41,468 nt of DNA, from NCBI GenBank assembly GCA_903861145.1, contig CAIOTH010000136.1, positions 1-41,468 on the forward strand, in the 5' to 3' direction. Source of the DNA: an uncultured Bacteroidota bacterium (lineage in GTDB: Bacteria; Bacteroidota; Bacteroidia; Chitinophagales; LD1). Below the pieces are notes generated by a model. That model had not been told where the DNA came from and did not search any database. It saw nothing but the letters and a program-made list of their open reading frames with translations. Positions 32,754-41,213 of the stretch are shown piece by piece. The position numbers and the translations under genes were made by a program. Numbering within the stretch: position 1 is the first letter of the stretch; each line of letters starts with the position of its first letter.

Positions 32754-32928
32754 GAACAACAATTATATTAATAATCGTACCTGGTGGTTAATTACCAATG
32801 TTTTTGCACGAAAAGTAAAGTAAGCTAAAAAATCTGAGCAATGCGAGACTGCCAGTGCTCATTAACAATCAATTTGTGATAAATACATTCTGGCAAAGAA
32901 GTCCTGCCCGCTTGGATTTATGCGGTTG

Positions 32929-34848
32929 TTACTTGCCCGGAAGAACTATAAATGTGGAGGTAATGTATTGTGCTGCGTCGCCAATGCTAATTCTATAAAC
33001 CCCGGATGCGAATTTTGAAACATCAAAGTTTAGCACATTGTCGCCCGCATTTAAATTGTGAGCTTCATTTACCTGATTCTGCCCCAAATCGTTGAATATT
33101 CTTATTGTGGCCGGTTGATAATTTGCGCTTTGAATACTGATTTGTAAAAGGGAACTAACAGGATTCGGAAATATCCTTGTCGCAAAATTATAAGATGATT
33201 CGCGGGTGACAGAATTGTTGGATGAAATGAGCCATAATTCCGGATCAAAAATTAAGCTATCGGCTGCGAAAGGTAAATCGAAAGAAAAACTTTGACCTGA
33301 TTGTGTGTGGTTAAAAACAATAGTGGTATCCGCAGCCGCACTTTTAAATTTAATAGGCACAGGCATTTCGAAAAAGAAAACAGATGGGTCGGATTGCGTT
33401 TGACTAAGAATAAGATTAACATGGTTATAAAAATCCTGGCTCCAATTAATTTTATAAGATGGAAAACCTTTACCATACACCCACTCATTAAAAAAACTAT
33501 TTAAATCCATTCCGCTCACTAGCTCCAAATGACTCTTTAAATCCTCAGTATTAGCAAATGAATAGGCGTTTGCAGGGTCTTGCAGATAGCTGCGTAATGC
33601 GGCGAAGAACAAGCTATCGCCTAATTTCCATCGCAGCATATGCAGCACCATTGCACCTTTGGCGTAAACATTGTGAGAGTCGAAAATATGGGCAACATCG
33701 GCAGTATCATAGCAATACAAAGCACCGGCAGGGTCGCTACAGGCAAAACCAATTCTGATTTGCTTAAATGGCATCCACCATTGCGGTGAAATATGTTCAT
33801 AGCACAAGCCACTTAAATAAACAGCAAACCCCTCGTTAAGCCATATATCGCCCCACGAAGCACAGGTTACTTTATCGCCAAACCAGTGGTGGCCTAGTTC
33901 GTGCGCAACGGTTTCAAACCCAAAATCGCCCATAAAGGTCATAGTTTGGTGCTCCATGCCACCACCCCATCCAAACTCAACCTGTCCGTATTTTTCTTTA
34001 CTAAAAGGATAAAGTCCGAACAGCGAATCGTACAACTGCATAAACGGAATTACCATTTCCGTTTCCGATTTAAGTTTAGCGGTGTCTTCGGGATAGATAT
34101 AATTAAGCACCGGTAAGGTATCAGCTCCAAATGGCACATAAATATTGTACGAAGCATAGTTGGTTACGGCCACGCAAATCAAATACGTAGCTATTGGGTA
34201 CCGGTGTTTCCAGTGATATATCTTATTATTTCCAACCTGCAATTCTTCAACCAGTAAACCATTGCTTGCAACCTTAAAAGAGTCGGGAGTAGTAACAATT
34301 ACATCCAGCGAATCAATTTTATCTGACAGTCCCTGTTTACAGGGCCACCAATCTTTTGCACCGTATGGTTCAGACAAAGTCCATATAATGGGTACACTAT
34401 CATGCTTGCTTTGAACGAATGAACCGAAACCGTTTGACGGTGGTGTACCCTGGTAAAAAACCGATACGGAATCAACAGTGCCTTCAGTAATATTAACCGG
34501 TAAAGCTATATGGATTACATCGCCGGTGTGGGTAAAAGAAACCTTGCTTTGATGATATAAAATACTATCAACAGTTAAGGTATCATCCAAATCAAATTCA
34601 ATGTATGAGATTGTAGTTGACGGAATAAAATAAGACGTCACTTCGCCTGATATGTAGTAAAAGTTAGGATTAACATTCAATTGCAGGCGTTGATAAACAA
34701 TGTTGTTATTGTTTTCGGACCCGGTGCTTTTAAGAGATTTCATTTGAAGGAATTCTTTCTTCTCAGTGTCCCCAAACTTATAAGAGGCTTCCTGGGCGGA
34801 GAGGCAAATACCTAACAATAAAAAAAGGTTTACCCAAAATACTCTCAT
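32929..34848 (-). CDS. secreted M1 family aminopeptidase with T9SS sorting domain
   Basis: This 639-residue exported zinc peptidase has a signal peptide (MRVFWVNLFLLLGICLSA), an N-terminal beta domain, the M1 catalytic domain and a C-terminal type A sorting domain (ATRIFPNPVSSLLQISI to the end). Zinc and catalytic residues are His316-Glu317-x-x-His320 and Glu339 in HELGHHWFGD and WLNEGF, with the normal 18-residue spacing. The substrate-recognition motif is GGMEH (residues 296-300) where M1 enzymes have GxMEN. There is no ERAP-like C-terminal helical domain, as in shorter bacterial members. It lies between the MbnP-like gene and the peroxidase on the same strand. Confidence 0.93.
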   Translation of the reverse strand: MRVFWVNLFLLLGICLSAQEASYKFGDTEKKEFLQMKSLKSTGSENNNNIVYQRLQLNVNPNFYYISGEVTSYFIPSTTISYIEFDLDDTLTVDSILYHQSKVSFTHTGDVIHIALPVNITEGTVDSVSVFYQGTPPSNGFGSFVQSKHDSVPIIWTLSEPYGAKDWWPCKQGLSDKIDSLDVIVTTPDSFKVASNGLLVEELQVGNNKIYHWKHRYPIATYLICVAVTNYASYNIYVPFGADTLPVLNYIYPEDTAKLKSETEMVIPFMQLYDSLFGLYPFSKEKYGQVEFGWGGGMEHQTMTFMGDFGFETVAHELGHHWFGDKVTCASWGDIWLNEGFAVYLSGLCYEHISPQWWMPFKQIRIGFACSDPAGALYCYDTADVAHIFDSHNVYAKGAMVLHMLRWKLGDSLFFAALRSYLQDPANAYSFANTEDLKSHLELVSGMDLNSFFNEWVYGKGFPSYKINWSQDFYNHVNLILSQTQSDPSVFFFEMPVPIKFKSAAADTTIVFNHTQSGQSFSFDLPFAADSLIFDPELWLISSNNSVTRESSYNFATRIFPNPVSSLLQISIQSANYQPATIRIFNDLGQNQVNEAHNLNAGDNVLNFDVSKFASGVYRISIGDAAQYITSTFIVLPGK

Positions 34849-34919
34849 CAATTACCGAAGTTAGCAATTGTTGAACAATACCTCTAAGAGAGGGCTTGCC
34901 TATATTTTAACAACCTTAT

Positions 34920-35678
34920 TTAATTTGAATAGCGAAACATGCCGGGAATATGCGCAGCAAGAGAATCGGCAATAACCACGTTATCGGTAGTGTTGGTAAT
35001 AGGTTGCAGGGAGATATTTACGTTTTGAACGAGCTTGCTGAAATCGGCAATAATATTTACCGTTAGCACTTTTGTGCCGGTGGCAGTAAAAGCTGTATAA
35101 GGGGCTACTGAGTGATCGGGCAAATTCACGGTACGAAGCAGCGAATCGGTACCAATATGATAGCTAAAAGCTTTGTTGGGGCTTAAGTGATTGTTTGTAC
35201 TATCAACAGCACCTTCGGCAGCCATAAAAATATAGCCGGTTGCATTAGTGGTAAAGTGCATTGCAGGGGTTTGCGCAGCTAATGGTCCTGAGTTATAGGT
35301 ACCCGGGTCTGAATGGTTGGTGGTAGGGTCTATGCCTACATTAAATGAAATGCTTTTGTATGTTCCGATTGGGACACTACCGGCAATAATATTTTGGCCA
35401 GTGGAAGGTGTGAACAATATATAGCCAGGAACCGGGAGAAGTGTCCCATCGGTACCGGTTAATACTACGCCGGAAAGGTAGAACGAAGCGCGGTTGAAAG
35501 AAATACTATCGCCATTAGCGGTACTATATGATTTTCCCAGCACCAAAGAATCGGTGCCGAAATACGGGCTGATATTTAGGACAAGTAAAGATGTATCAGT
35601 AGGTAGTTTTTTACAGGCGCCGGTTAATATCAAGACAACTGCAAAAACGAAAATTGTAATTCCAGAAAACTGCTTCAT
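34920..35678 (-). CDS. MbnP-like lipoprotein, tryptophan-free
   Basis: This 252-residue lipoprotein (lipobox LTGAC, Cys22) matches the MbnP-like domain family. The common pattern is seen: a first strand (LVLNISPYFGTDSL), ISFNRASFYLSGVVL, GTYKSISFNVGID, then PAMHFTTNATGYIFMAAEG and a C-terminal VNIIADFSKL. Methanobactin-associated MbnP binds copper after its partner MbnH turns a Trp into kynurenine. This protein contains no Trp at all. It is the first gene of a minus-strand run with the M1 peptidase (71 bp) and the diheme peroxidase. Family call is from pattern memory and is probable rather than certain. Confidence 0.75.
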   Translation of the reverse strand: MKQFSGITIFVFAVVLILTGACKKLPTDTSLLVLNISPYFGTDSLVLGKSYSTANGDSISFNRASFYLSGVVLTGTDGTLLPVPGYILFTPSTGQNIIAGSVPIGTYKSISFNVGIDPTTNHSDPGTYNSGPLAAQTPAMHFTTNATGYIFMAAEGAVDSTNNHLSPNKAFSYHIGTDSLLRTVNLPDHSVAPYTAFTATGTKVLTVNIIADFSKLVQNVNISLQPITNTTDNVVIADSLAAHIPGMFRYSN

Positions 35679-35880
35679 GAATAATAAACTTTAATAAGCA
35701 CGAGAGAAAACACGGGTTAAATATATTTTCTTTCGCTCACTTTAAACGAAACAGTCTTTGGGACAGCTGTAAATCGGGAAAATTAACAAAGCGATTCGGT
35801 CGTATTTATTGTTAAACCCTATCATCATTCAGTTGTCAAAGTTGCAAGAGAGACGAAGTTTGAGGTTATATTTACACAGC

Positions 35881-37680
35881 ATGAACAGATATTTTACACT
35901 CCTTACATTGTTGTTTTTTGCCCCGGCTATCGCGAATGCTCAAAAAATGAGCAGTAGTCCGGTTGGAATTCAATATAGTACCAAAGCGTGCAGCGCATCT
36001 TTTACTAAAATCAAAATTGAGGGAGACAATAATGCCGCAAGCATACTGAAGATTTTAATTTCTCAAACTAAAAACCTGCAAAACGAACACGTATCGGTTA
36101 AGCTTAATTATGTAAATGAAAGCCCTGATGGTTTACATTATTCATTCACGCAGTTTTACCGGGGCATTCCTGTTTATCAATCAGAAATTAAGGTAAATAC
36201 TGATAAGCATAATATCATTCATTCAATTTTTGATAACAGTTATGATACTAAGTTGTGGAGTTTGAGTTTGCCGGAAAATTCTATTAACCCGGTTATTGCC
36301 ATTAACTCCAAAACCGAAGAACCTGTTATCGCGGAACTGACGGTTGTAAATAATACGCTTGAGACGCTTACGAGTGGGGGTGAGGTTATTTTTCAGCGGG
36401 ACATGAATAGTTATTACCAACCGCAGGACTCGATGGTAACGGGCAAGGTTTTTAATCCCGACCCGCTTACTACTTCGCAGCATGTGTATACAGACATAGC
36501 ATCCATAATTTCGGGTGATACGCTGCATTACGATAACAACAGCGGCTCGGATGCCCCATGGATGGATGCTGAGCAGCAAACTGTAAACTTTATGGCGACA
36601 TTTAACGATAGCGTTTTTACTTTGGCAAGTCCGTATGTTGAGTTGACTAATTTCAGCGCTAACCTACCTGATGTTACACCGGTCAGTTCAACAACACCAC
36701 AGTTTAATTTTAACCGTTCACAGTCTGGCTTTCAGGATGTAAATGCGTTCTATCATATCAGCACGCATCGAAATTATGTTGCCGGTTTGGGATTTAATTG
36801 TGCCGATTCGCTTGTTTTAATTGATACGCATGCCCTATATTCAGACAACTCTTTTTTCTCGCCAAGCTATTATCCCCGCAGAATTTTATATGGCATTGGT
36901 GGAGTGCCTGATGCTGAAGATGCAGATGTGGTAGTGCATGAATACTGTCATTCACTATCGTATAACTGTGCACCGGGTAGTAACATCGGCGAGGAAAGAA
37001 ATGCATTGGATGAAGCATTTTGTGATTATAACGCAGCCGCATACTCAAAAGCAAGAAGCACATTTAACGATGAGTGGGTTTATAATTGGGATGGGCATAA
37101 TCAATACTGGCCAGGTAGAGTTGTAAATTCGAGTGCGGTTTACCCGGGCAGTGGCCACTTAAGCGGCAATATATACCTGGATGGTGAGATGTGGAGTGCT
37201 GTTTTGTTTGCCTTGAATGGAGATTTGGGGCGAGGCATAACCGACAGCCTTATTTACCAAACACATTATAGCTATGCCCAAAATATTACAATGGCGCATG
37301 CGGCATTATTACTAATTGATGCTGACTCATTATTGTTTAACGGCGCACACTACTGCACCATTTACGATAGACTGTTGCAGCACGGTTTTGTAAGCCAAAG
37401 TAACAATGGTTGCTGGCCGCTTGCGGTTAATTCATATGGAGAAACAGGGGATTTTGGATTTACGCAAACCGGTAATGCATTCACTCTTTTTAATGGTGAT
37501 TTGACACCAGTTCGAATTGAAGTTTTAAGTATTACCGGACAATTGATTGCATACATCGGCCCTAACGGAGATGCAGTTTTTAATTACGACAATTCTAAAA
37601 TTGCGAGTGGCGTTTACCTGGTAAATGTGGTTTCGGCTAATGGTAGCGCCACTTTTAAATGGGTAAAGGCAGGCAGATAA
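35881..37680 (+). CDS. secreted M4/M36-like metallopeptidase with T9SS sorting domain
   Basis: With ATG 35881 this is a 599-residue exported protein: signal peptide (MNRYFTLLTLLFFAPAIANA), an FTP/PepSY-like propeptide (YSFTQFYRGIPVYQSEIKVN), a peptidase domain and a C-terminal sorting-like domain (VRIEVLSITGQLIAYI to the Lys/Arg end). The zinc site is HEYCH (His353-Glu354-x-x-His357) with Glu378 in LDEAFCDYNA, close to the thermolysin arrangement. DGEMWSAVLFAL resembles fungalysin (M36) proteins. The frame upstream to 35809 lacks a signal peptide and is rejected. Family M4 versus M36 cannot be settled by eye. It converges on the MbnP-like gene with one base between stops. Confidence 0.85.
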   Translation: MNRYFTLLTLLFFAPAIANAQKMSSSPVGIQYSTKACSASFTKIKIEGDNNAASILKILISQTKNLQNEHVSVKLNYVNESPDGLHYSFTQFYRGIPVYQSEIKVNTDKHNIIHSIFDNSYDTKLWSLSLPENSINPVIAINSKTEEPVIAELTVVNNTLETLTSGGEVIFQRDMNSYYQPQDSMVTGKVFNPDPLTTSQHVYTDIASIISGDTLHYDNNSGSDAPWMDAEQQTVNFMATFNDSVFTLASPYVELTNFSANLPDVTPVSSTTPQFNFNRSQSGFQDVNAFYHISTHRNYVAGLGFNCADSLVLIDTHALYSDNSFFSPSYYPRRILYGIGGVPDAEDADVVVHEYCHSLSYNCAPGSNIGEERNALDEAFCDYNAAAYSKARSTFNDEWVYNWDGHNQYWPGRVVNSSAVYPGSGHLSGNIYLDGEMWSAVLFALNGDLGRGITDSLIYQTHYSYAQNITMAHAALLLIDADSLLFNGAHYCTIYDRLLQHGFVSQSNNGCWPLAVNSYGETGDFGFTQTGNAFTLFNGDLTPVRIEVLSITGQLIAYIGPNGDAVFNYDNSKIASGVYLVNVVSANGSATFKWVKAGR

Positions 37681-37681
37681 A

Positions 37682-38470
37682 TTAAGGCTGAAACGGTACG
37701 TAGCTAAACATGTTTGATATACTATCGGCGACCAAAGTGGCAGTATTAGCCTGGGCAGTGTTTCCGAAAGAGTTGCCGTTGCCGTTAAGGCTGTTGCTGA
37801 TGGTAATACCTTCAAAAAGCTTTCCGTAATCGCATACAATGCTAACGAAATGCACCCTACCTTGGGAAACAGTAAAGTTTAGCCCCGACATTGTTACCAA
37901 TTGCCTGTTAGCATTACCGCCAATTTGATAGTTAACCGCCACCGGGCTATGAGAACCCGAAGGAAGAATGTAGCCGGAGAAATAGAAGAATTTAAAGCCT
38001 TCGCCTGCACCGAAATACATGTTAGGCTCAAGAGTAGACGAAAGCACAGAGTCCTGGTTTGTTGCGTTGCTATCTACCGCAGGATTAATTGCATTGGTTA
38101 ATGAATCGAGACCAACGTAAAATTTGATGGCGGAGTAATTTCCGGAAGGCACTACACTCGTAATATTGTAATCCTGCTTTTCGTAGGTCTTTAAAAGTAA
38201 TGAGCCGGGAATGGTATACCAGGAACCATCGGTTTTTTGCAGGCTAACACTGCTAATGTAAAAACGGGCATCGTTGATAGCCATCAGGCGACCGTTATGA
38301 TCGGGATATAACTGACCTTCCACCGCTACTGTATTTGTATCAATTTGAGTGGAAAGATGCAACCCGAATTGTCCGAATTGAGTGACCTCTTTTTTACTAC
38401 AGCCCGAAAGGAAGAAAAGAATCATTAAAACTGCTGAAGCTATGCTAGCTGAATAAAACCTGCTTTTCAT
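37682..38470 (-). CDS. MbnP-like lipoprotein (paralogue A)
   Basis: This 262-residue lipoprotein (lipobox LSGC, Cys24) is the last gene of a minus-strand cluster. The MbnP-like pattern includes LHLSTQIDTN, LYPDHNGRLMAINDARFYIS, GNYSAIKFYVGLDS, EPNMYFGAGEGFKFFYFSG and VSIVCDYGKLFEG. The only Trp is Trp84 in GSWYTIPG. It is a clear full-length paralogue of the gene at 38961-39743, sharing a 54-base stretch with only two differences (38261-38314 and 39537-39590). A cytochrome-like lipoprotein gene separates the two. Copper binding in the periplasm or at the surface is inferred from the family. Confidence 0.78.
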   Translation of the reverse strand: MKSRFYSASIASAVLMILFFLSGCSKKEVTQFGQFGLHLSTQIDTNTVAVEGQLYPDHNGRLMAINDARFYISSVSLQKTDGSWYTIPGSLLLKTYEKQDYNITSVVPSGNYSAIKFYVGLDSLTNAINPAVDSNATNQDSVLSSTLEPNMYFGAGEGFKFFYFSGYILPSGSHSPVAVNYQIGGNANRQLVTMSGLNFTVSQGRVHFVSIVCDYGKLFEGITISNSLNGNGNSFGNTAQANTATLVADSISNMFSYVPFQP

Positions 38471-38554
38471 CTAAAATTATAATTTAAGTAAAACCAATAT
38501 TGCAAAGAACTTACAATAAAAACAAGGTTTGCTAATAAAACCTTGCAGGCATTA

Positions 38555-38953
38555 TCAATTATTCTGGGCTCCCTGTAGTATCCAGCAATAAATTTTATGG
38601 GATGTGCAGGCATCCAGCTGGCCCGTTGGAGGCATGATTGGGCTACCACCCGGCACCATTTGCATATATAAAATGCTGTTATTGGGATTGCCGGCAACAA
38701 CAATTCCCGTACCAGTCCGCATGATAGAAGTATATGCATTTGCCGAATCGAGCGCTACATTATGATTAGCCCCCGAGGCTGAAATATGGCAACCGGAAAG
38801 TGCACAATTTGCAGCAAAAAGAGGGATGATATCGTTTTTGAAAGATACGGTGGAGCAAGTTTGGCAGTTATTGTCCTTCGACTTGTCATTTGCACAATTG
38901 CTAAGGGCTAATAACAGGATTAAACCAAATAAAATTGCTCCACCGGTTTTCAT
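38555..38953 (-). CDS. small CX4CH cytochrome-like lipoprotein
   Basis: This 132-residue lipoprotein (lipobox ALSNC, Cys20) has a heme-attachment motif of the expanded type, CALSGCH (Cys50, Cys55, His56), and a likely Met ligand in SPIMPPTG. The same motif occurs in small cytochrome domains of Bacteroidota and Planctomycetes. Two more Cys pairs, CQTC (residues 30-33) and LDACTSHKIYC, are present. It sits between two MbnP-like genes, 7 bp after one and 84 bp before the other, so it is part of the same transcript and could deliver electrons to the diheme peroxidase or these partners. Confidence 0.82.
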   Translation of the reverse strand: MKTGGAILFGLILLLALSNCANDKSKDNNCQTCSTVSFKNDIIPLFAANCALSGCHISASGANHNVALDSANAYTSIMRTGTGIVVAGNPNNSILYMQMVPGGSPIMPPTGQLDACTSHKIYCWILQGAQNN

Positions 38954-38960
38954 AAAATTT

Positions 38961-39743
38961 TTATCGCTGGCCAGGTTCGTATGTAAACATGTTTTGTATA
39001 CTATCGGCGACTAATGTAGCTGTAGATATTTGTTGCCCGCTGCCAAAGGTGTTACCAATGTCGTTATTACCGGTGCTGATATTAATTCCCTCTAAAAGTT
39101 TTCCGTAATCGCACCATATATGCACGTAGTGCAAAAGATTAGGTAGCACCGTGTAATTAAGCAAAGGCATTGTAATTAATTGCCGGTTAGTTACGCTACC
39201 AATTTGATAATTAACCGCCACAGGGCTATGCGAACCGGTAGGTAATATTGAACCTGATAGATACAGGAATTTGTAACCCTGCCCTGCACCAAAATACATG
39301 TTAGGCTCAAGTATAGAAGACAGGATAGTATCCTGCCCTGATGAACTATTGTGCGATGACGGTAAACTTGCATTGGTAGCTGAATCAAGGCCAACGTAGA
39401 ACCTTATACCGGTATAATTGCCCGATGGGACACTGGCGATGACATATTCCTCAACCTCATAAGTTTTTAAAATCATGGAATTGGGAATATCATACCAAGT
39501 GCCATTTGCATTTTGCAAACTGATATCAGTAATATAAAAACGGGCATCGTTAATAGCCATCAGGCGGCCGTTATGATCGGGATATAACTGGCCAAGCACG
39601 CCAACTTCGTTCGTATCAATTTGAGTATGCAGGTGCAAGCCTATAGAGCCATTGGCGGGCTTATCTTTATGGCAACCACTAACCGCTACTAACGAAGCCA
39701 GTGCTATGACCAGGCTTACTACTGAATAAATTTTCGTTTTCAT
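38961..39743 (-). CDS. MbnP-like lipoprotein (paralogue B)
   Basis: This 260-residue lipoprotein (lipobox VSGC, Cys24, followed by HKDK) has the same layout as its paralogue at 37682-38470: LHLHTQIDTNEV, LYPDHNGRLMAINDARFYIT, GNYTGIRFYVGLDS, EPNMYFGAGQGYKFLYLSG and IWCDYGKLLEG. It has two Trp, Trp83 in GTWYDIPN and one in HIWCDYG. The position where I remember MxWxW in canonical MbnP reads MYFGAG. It starts 33 bp after the beta-barrel gene stop and is followed by the cytochrome-like gene, within one tightly spaced cluster. Confidence 0.78.
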   Translation of the reverse strand: MKTKIYSVVSLVIALASLVAVSGCHKDKPANGSIGLHLHTQIDTNEVGVLGQLYPDHNGRLMAINDARFYITDISLQNANGTWYDIPNSMILKTYEVEEYVIASVPSGNYTGIRFYVGLDSATNASLPSSHNSSSGQDTILSSILEPNMYFGAGQGYKFLYLSGSILPTGSHSPVAVNYQIGSVTNRQLITMPLLNYTVLPNLLHYVHIWCDYGKLLEGINISTGNNDIGNTFGSGQQISTATLVADSIQNMFTYEPGQR

Positions 39744-39776
39744 ATTTTTATTGTTGTTAAAGTTAATGGATAATTT

Positions 39777-40718
39777 TTAGAACTTGTAAAAGACACCGGC
39801 TTCGAAAGTAAAGCGCTGGAGGGGTTCGCCGCTCCAGTTTAAAAAACTCATCATCATTGGCGAAATGGACGTTGAAAAAGCTACGTGCTTATAATATATA
39901 TTAAGTCCAGCGCTGGCACTAATATAATCGCCGCCAGTGTAGGTAAGGGCCTGCTTTTGATAAACGTTGTAAAAAATGTGGTCGTAATTTACCCCGGCTG
40001 TTGGGGTAATAGAAACCCCCTTTAGCGGGCCAAATATGTAAAAGGCGGTTAACTCTTCTTTGAGTTTATCGCCATACCTTAGTTGCTGATTGTTAACGAG
40101 GTCTTTTTTGTAACCGGTAACTACATTAAAACCAAACTTTTTATAACTAAGGGTGTAAACGGCATTCATTAAAAAATCGACACTGCCGGTGCCCATTTCA
40201 AAATCGGTAGTGGTCATGCCATCAGCATCCATTTTAAACCGGCCGGTTGGCACTTTTACACCGAAGCCGAACTTTAGCTGGTGTTTTACTTTTTTGCCTG
40301 TGCATTTTTTAGGGTCGAAAACCGAGTATTGCACTAAAACCGTGGCATCGCCTAAGCCTGTGGTACGGGTAAAGCTGCCCGAATAGCTCTCGCTGATAAT
40401 ATGAACAGGGAGAAAAAAAGAAAGCTGAAAGCGTTTGGGCAATTTAACCCTGCCAAACACTTCGAGTGTATTCATTCTGTCAACAGCCGCCTTTCCGGGG
40501 CCCATCATAGTCATTTGCTCGCCCGACATTACCATATTCATAACGGGATACGCTATGGCATCGTAACTGGCATACGAATACCTAATACCTACAAGATGGT
40601 TATCAAGGTTGGGCAGAATAGAATAATTGCTGCTAGCCGAATTACAGCAACAAGCTTGTGAATTTACCCGCACATATGATGCCGCAAGCACCAACGCAAT
40701 TAAAATTGCTCTCATCAT
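39777..40718 (-). CDS. outer-membrane beta-barrel transporter-like protein with Cys/Met clusters
   Basis: This 313-residue exported protein ends in Phe (GVFYKF) and consists of alternating strands (LEVFGRVKLPKRFQLSFFLP, HQLKFGFGVKVPTGRFK), as expected for an outer-membrane barrel of the MetA-pathway/transporter-like family. After the signal peptide the mature N terminus is very Cys-rich (SQACCCNSASS), and a Met-rich loop follows (MNMVMSGEQMTMMGPGK). Both could bind soft metals such as copper. It is encoded just upstream of the MbnP-like/cytochrome genes and downstream of a small Cys-motif membrane protein. Cargo is not known. Confidence 0.75.
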   Translation of the reverse strand: MMRAILIALVLAASYVRVNSQACCCNSASSNYSILPNLDNHLVGIRYSYASYDAIAYPVMNMVMSGEQMTMMGPGKAAVDRMNTLEVFGRVKLPKRFQLSFFLPVHIISESYSGSFTRTTGLGDATVLVQYSVFDPKKCTGKKVKHQLKFGFGVKVPTGRFKMDADGMTTTDFEMGTGSVDFLMNAVYTLSYKKFGFNVVTGYKKDLVNNQQLRYGDKLKEELTAFYIFGPLKGVSITPTAGVNYDHIFYNVYQKQALTYTGGDYISASAGLNIYYKHVAFSTSISPMMMSFLNWSGEPLQRFTFEAGVFYKF

Positions 40719-40786
40719 TAAAATTTAAAATGATCAATCAAATACATTAAGAGGAGAAGAAACACTTCGCCCCTAAAACTGATTGA

Positions 40787-41155
40787 TTAAGCCGCAGGTG
40801 GCTTGAGGAGCGCATTGCTATTAGCTGACAAAGGTTTGGCAACATTATCAAGGGCAAAATGAGTTACGTTATAAGCAGGGAAATAAGCAATAGAAACATC
40901 CTGCATTTCATTCGAAAATATTTCGTCTTTTTCTTTAAACGATTGGGTGGATTGCTTTTCGCCTTCCTCCGCTTTCTTCAATTGCTTAGACAAATAACAG
41001 TGCCCGTTACAGTGTAAAGAGGGATTGTTTTTGTTGATACAAAGCTGCTTAGTAATATACTCCTTATTGATGTGATAATAAACGCCAATACCCACATTCA
41101 CCATCATTTGAGAGATGATAAGCACCGCAAGTATTATGGAGAGCGCCTTTTTCAA
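40787..41155 (-). CDS. small membrane-anchored protein with CX9CX3C motif
   Basis: This 122-residue protein has an N-terminal hydrophobic helix (KKALSIILAVLIISQMMVNV) and then the Cys motif LCINKNNPSLHCNGHCYL, i.e. CX9CX3C with adjacent His, followed by a Lys/Glu-rich helix. I remember similar short Bacteroidota proteins next to metal-uptake or metal-resistance genes, but no name. The reading frame has no upstream ATG: translation probably starts at TTG 41155, since the first in-frame ATG lies inside the hydrophobic helix. It is 68 bp upstream of the beta-barrel gene on the same strand. A role in metal sensing or binding is speculative. Confidence 0.7.
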   Translation of the reverse strand: MKKALSIILAVLIISQMMVNVGIGVYYHINKEYITKQLCINKNNPSLHCNGHCYLSKQLKKAEEGEKQSTQSFKEKDEIFSNEMQDVSIAYFPAYNVTHFALDNVAKPLSANSNALLKPPAA

Positions 41156-41213
41156 GTTGCAGCAAATGTATATGGCGATTTTGGTTTAACCAAATATTTA
41201 ACAACAGGGCAGC

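Noticed and set aside
32835-32861. Inverted repeat TGAGCA/TGCTCA between the M1 and peroxidase genes
   Set aside because: The arms are only 6 bp with a 15-base loop and no T run; too weak to call a terminator or operator.
37682-39743. MbnP-like cluster considered as part of a methanobactin biosynthesis operon
   Set aside because: No MbnB, MbnC or precursor-like short peptide was found nearby; only the MbnP/MbnH-like parts are present.
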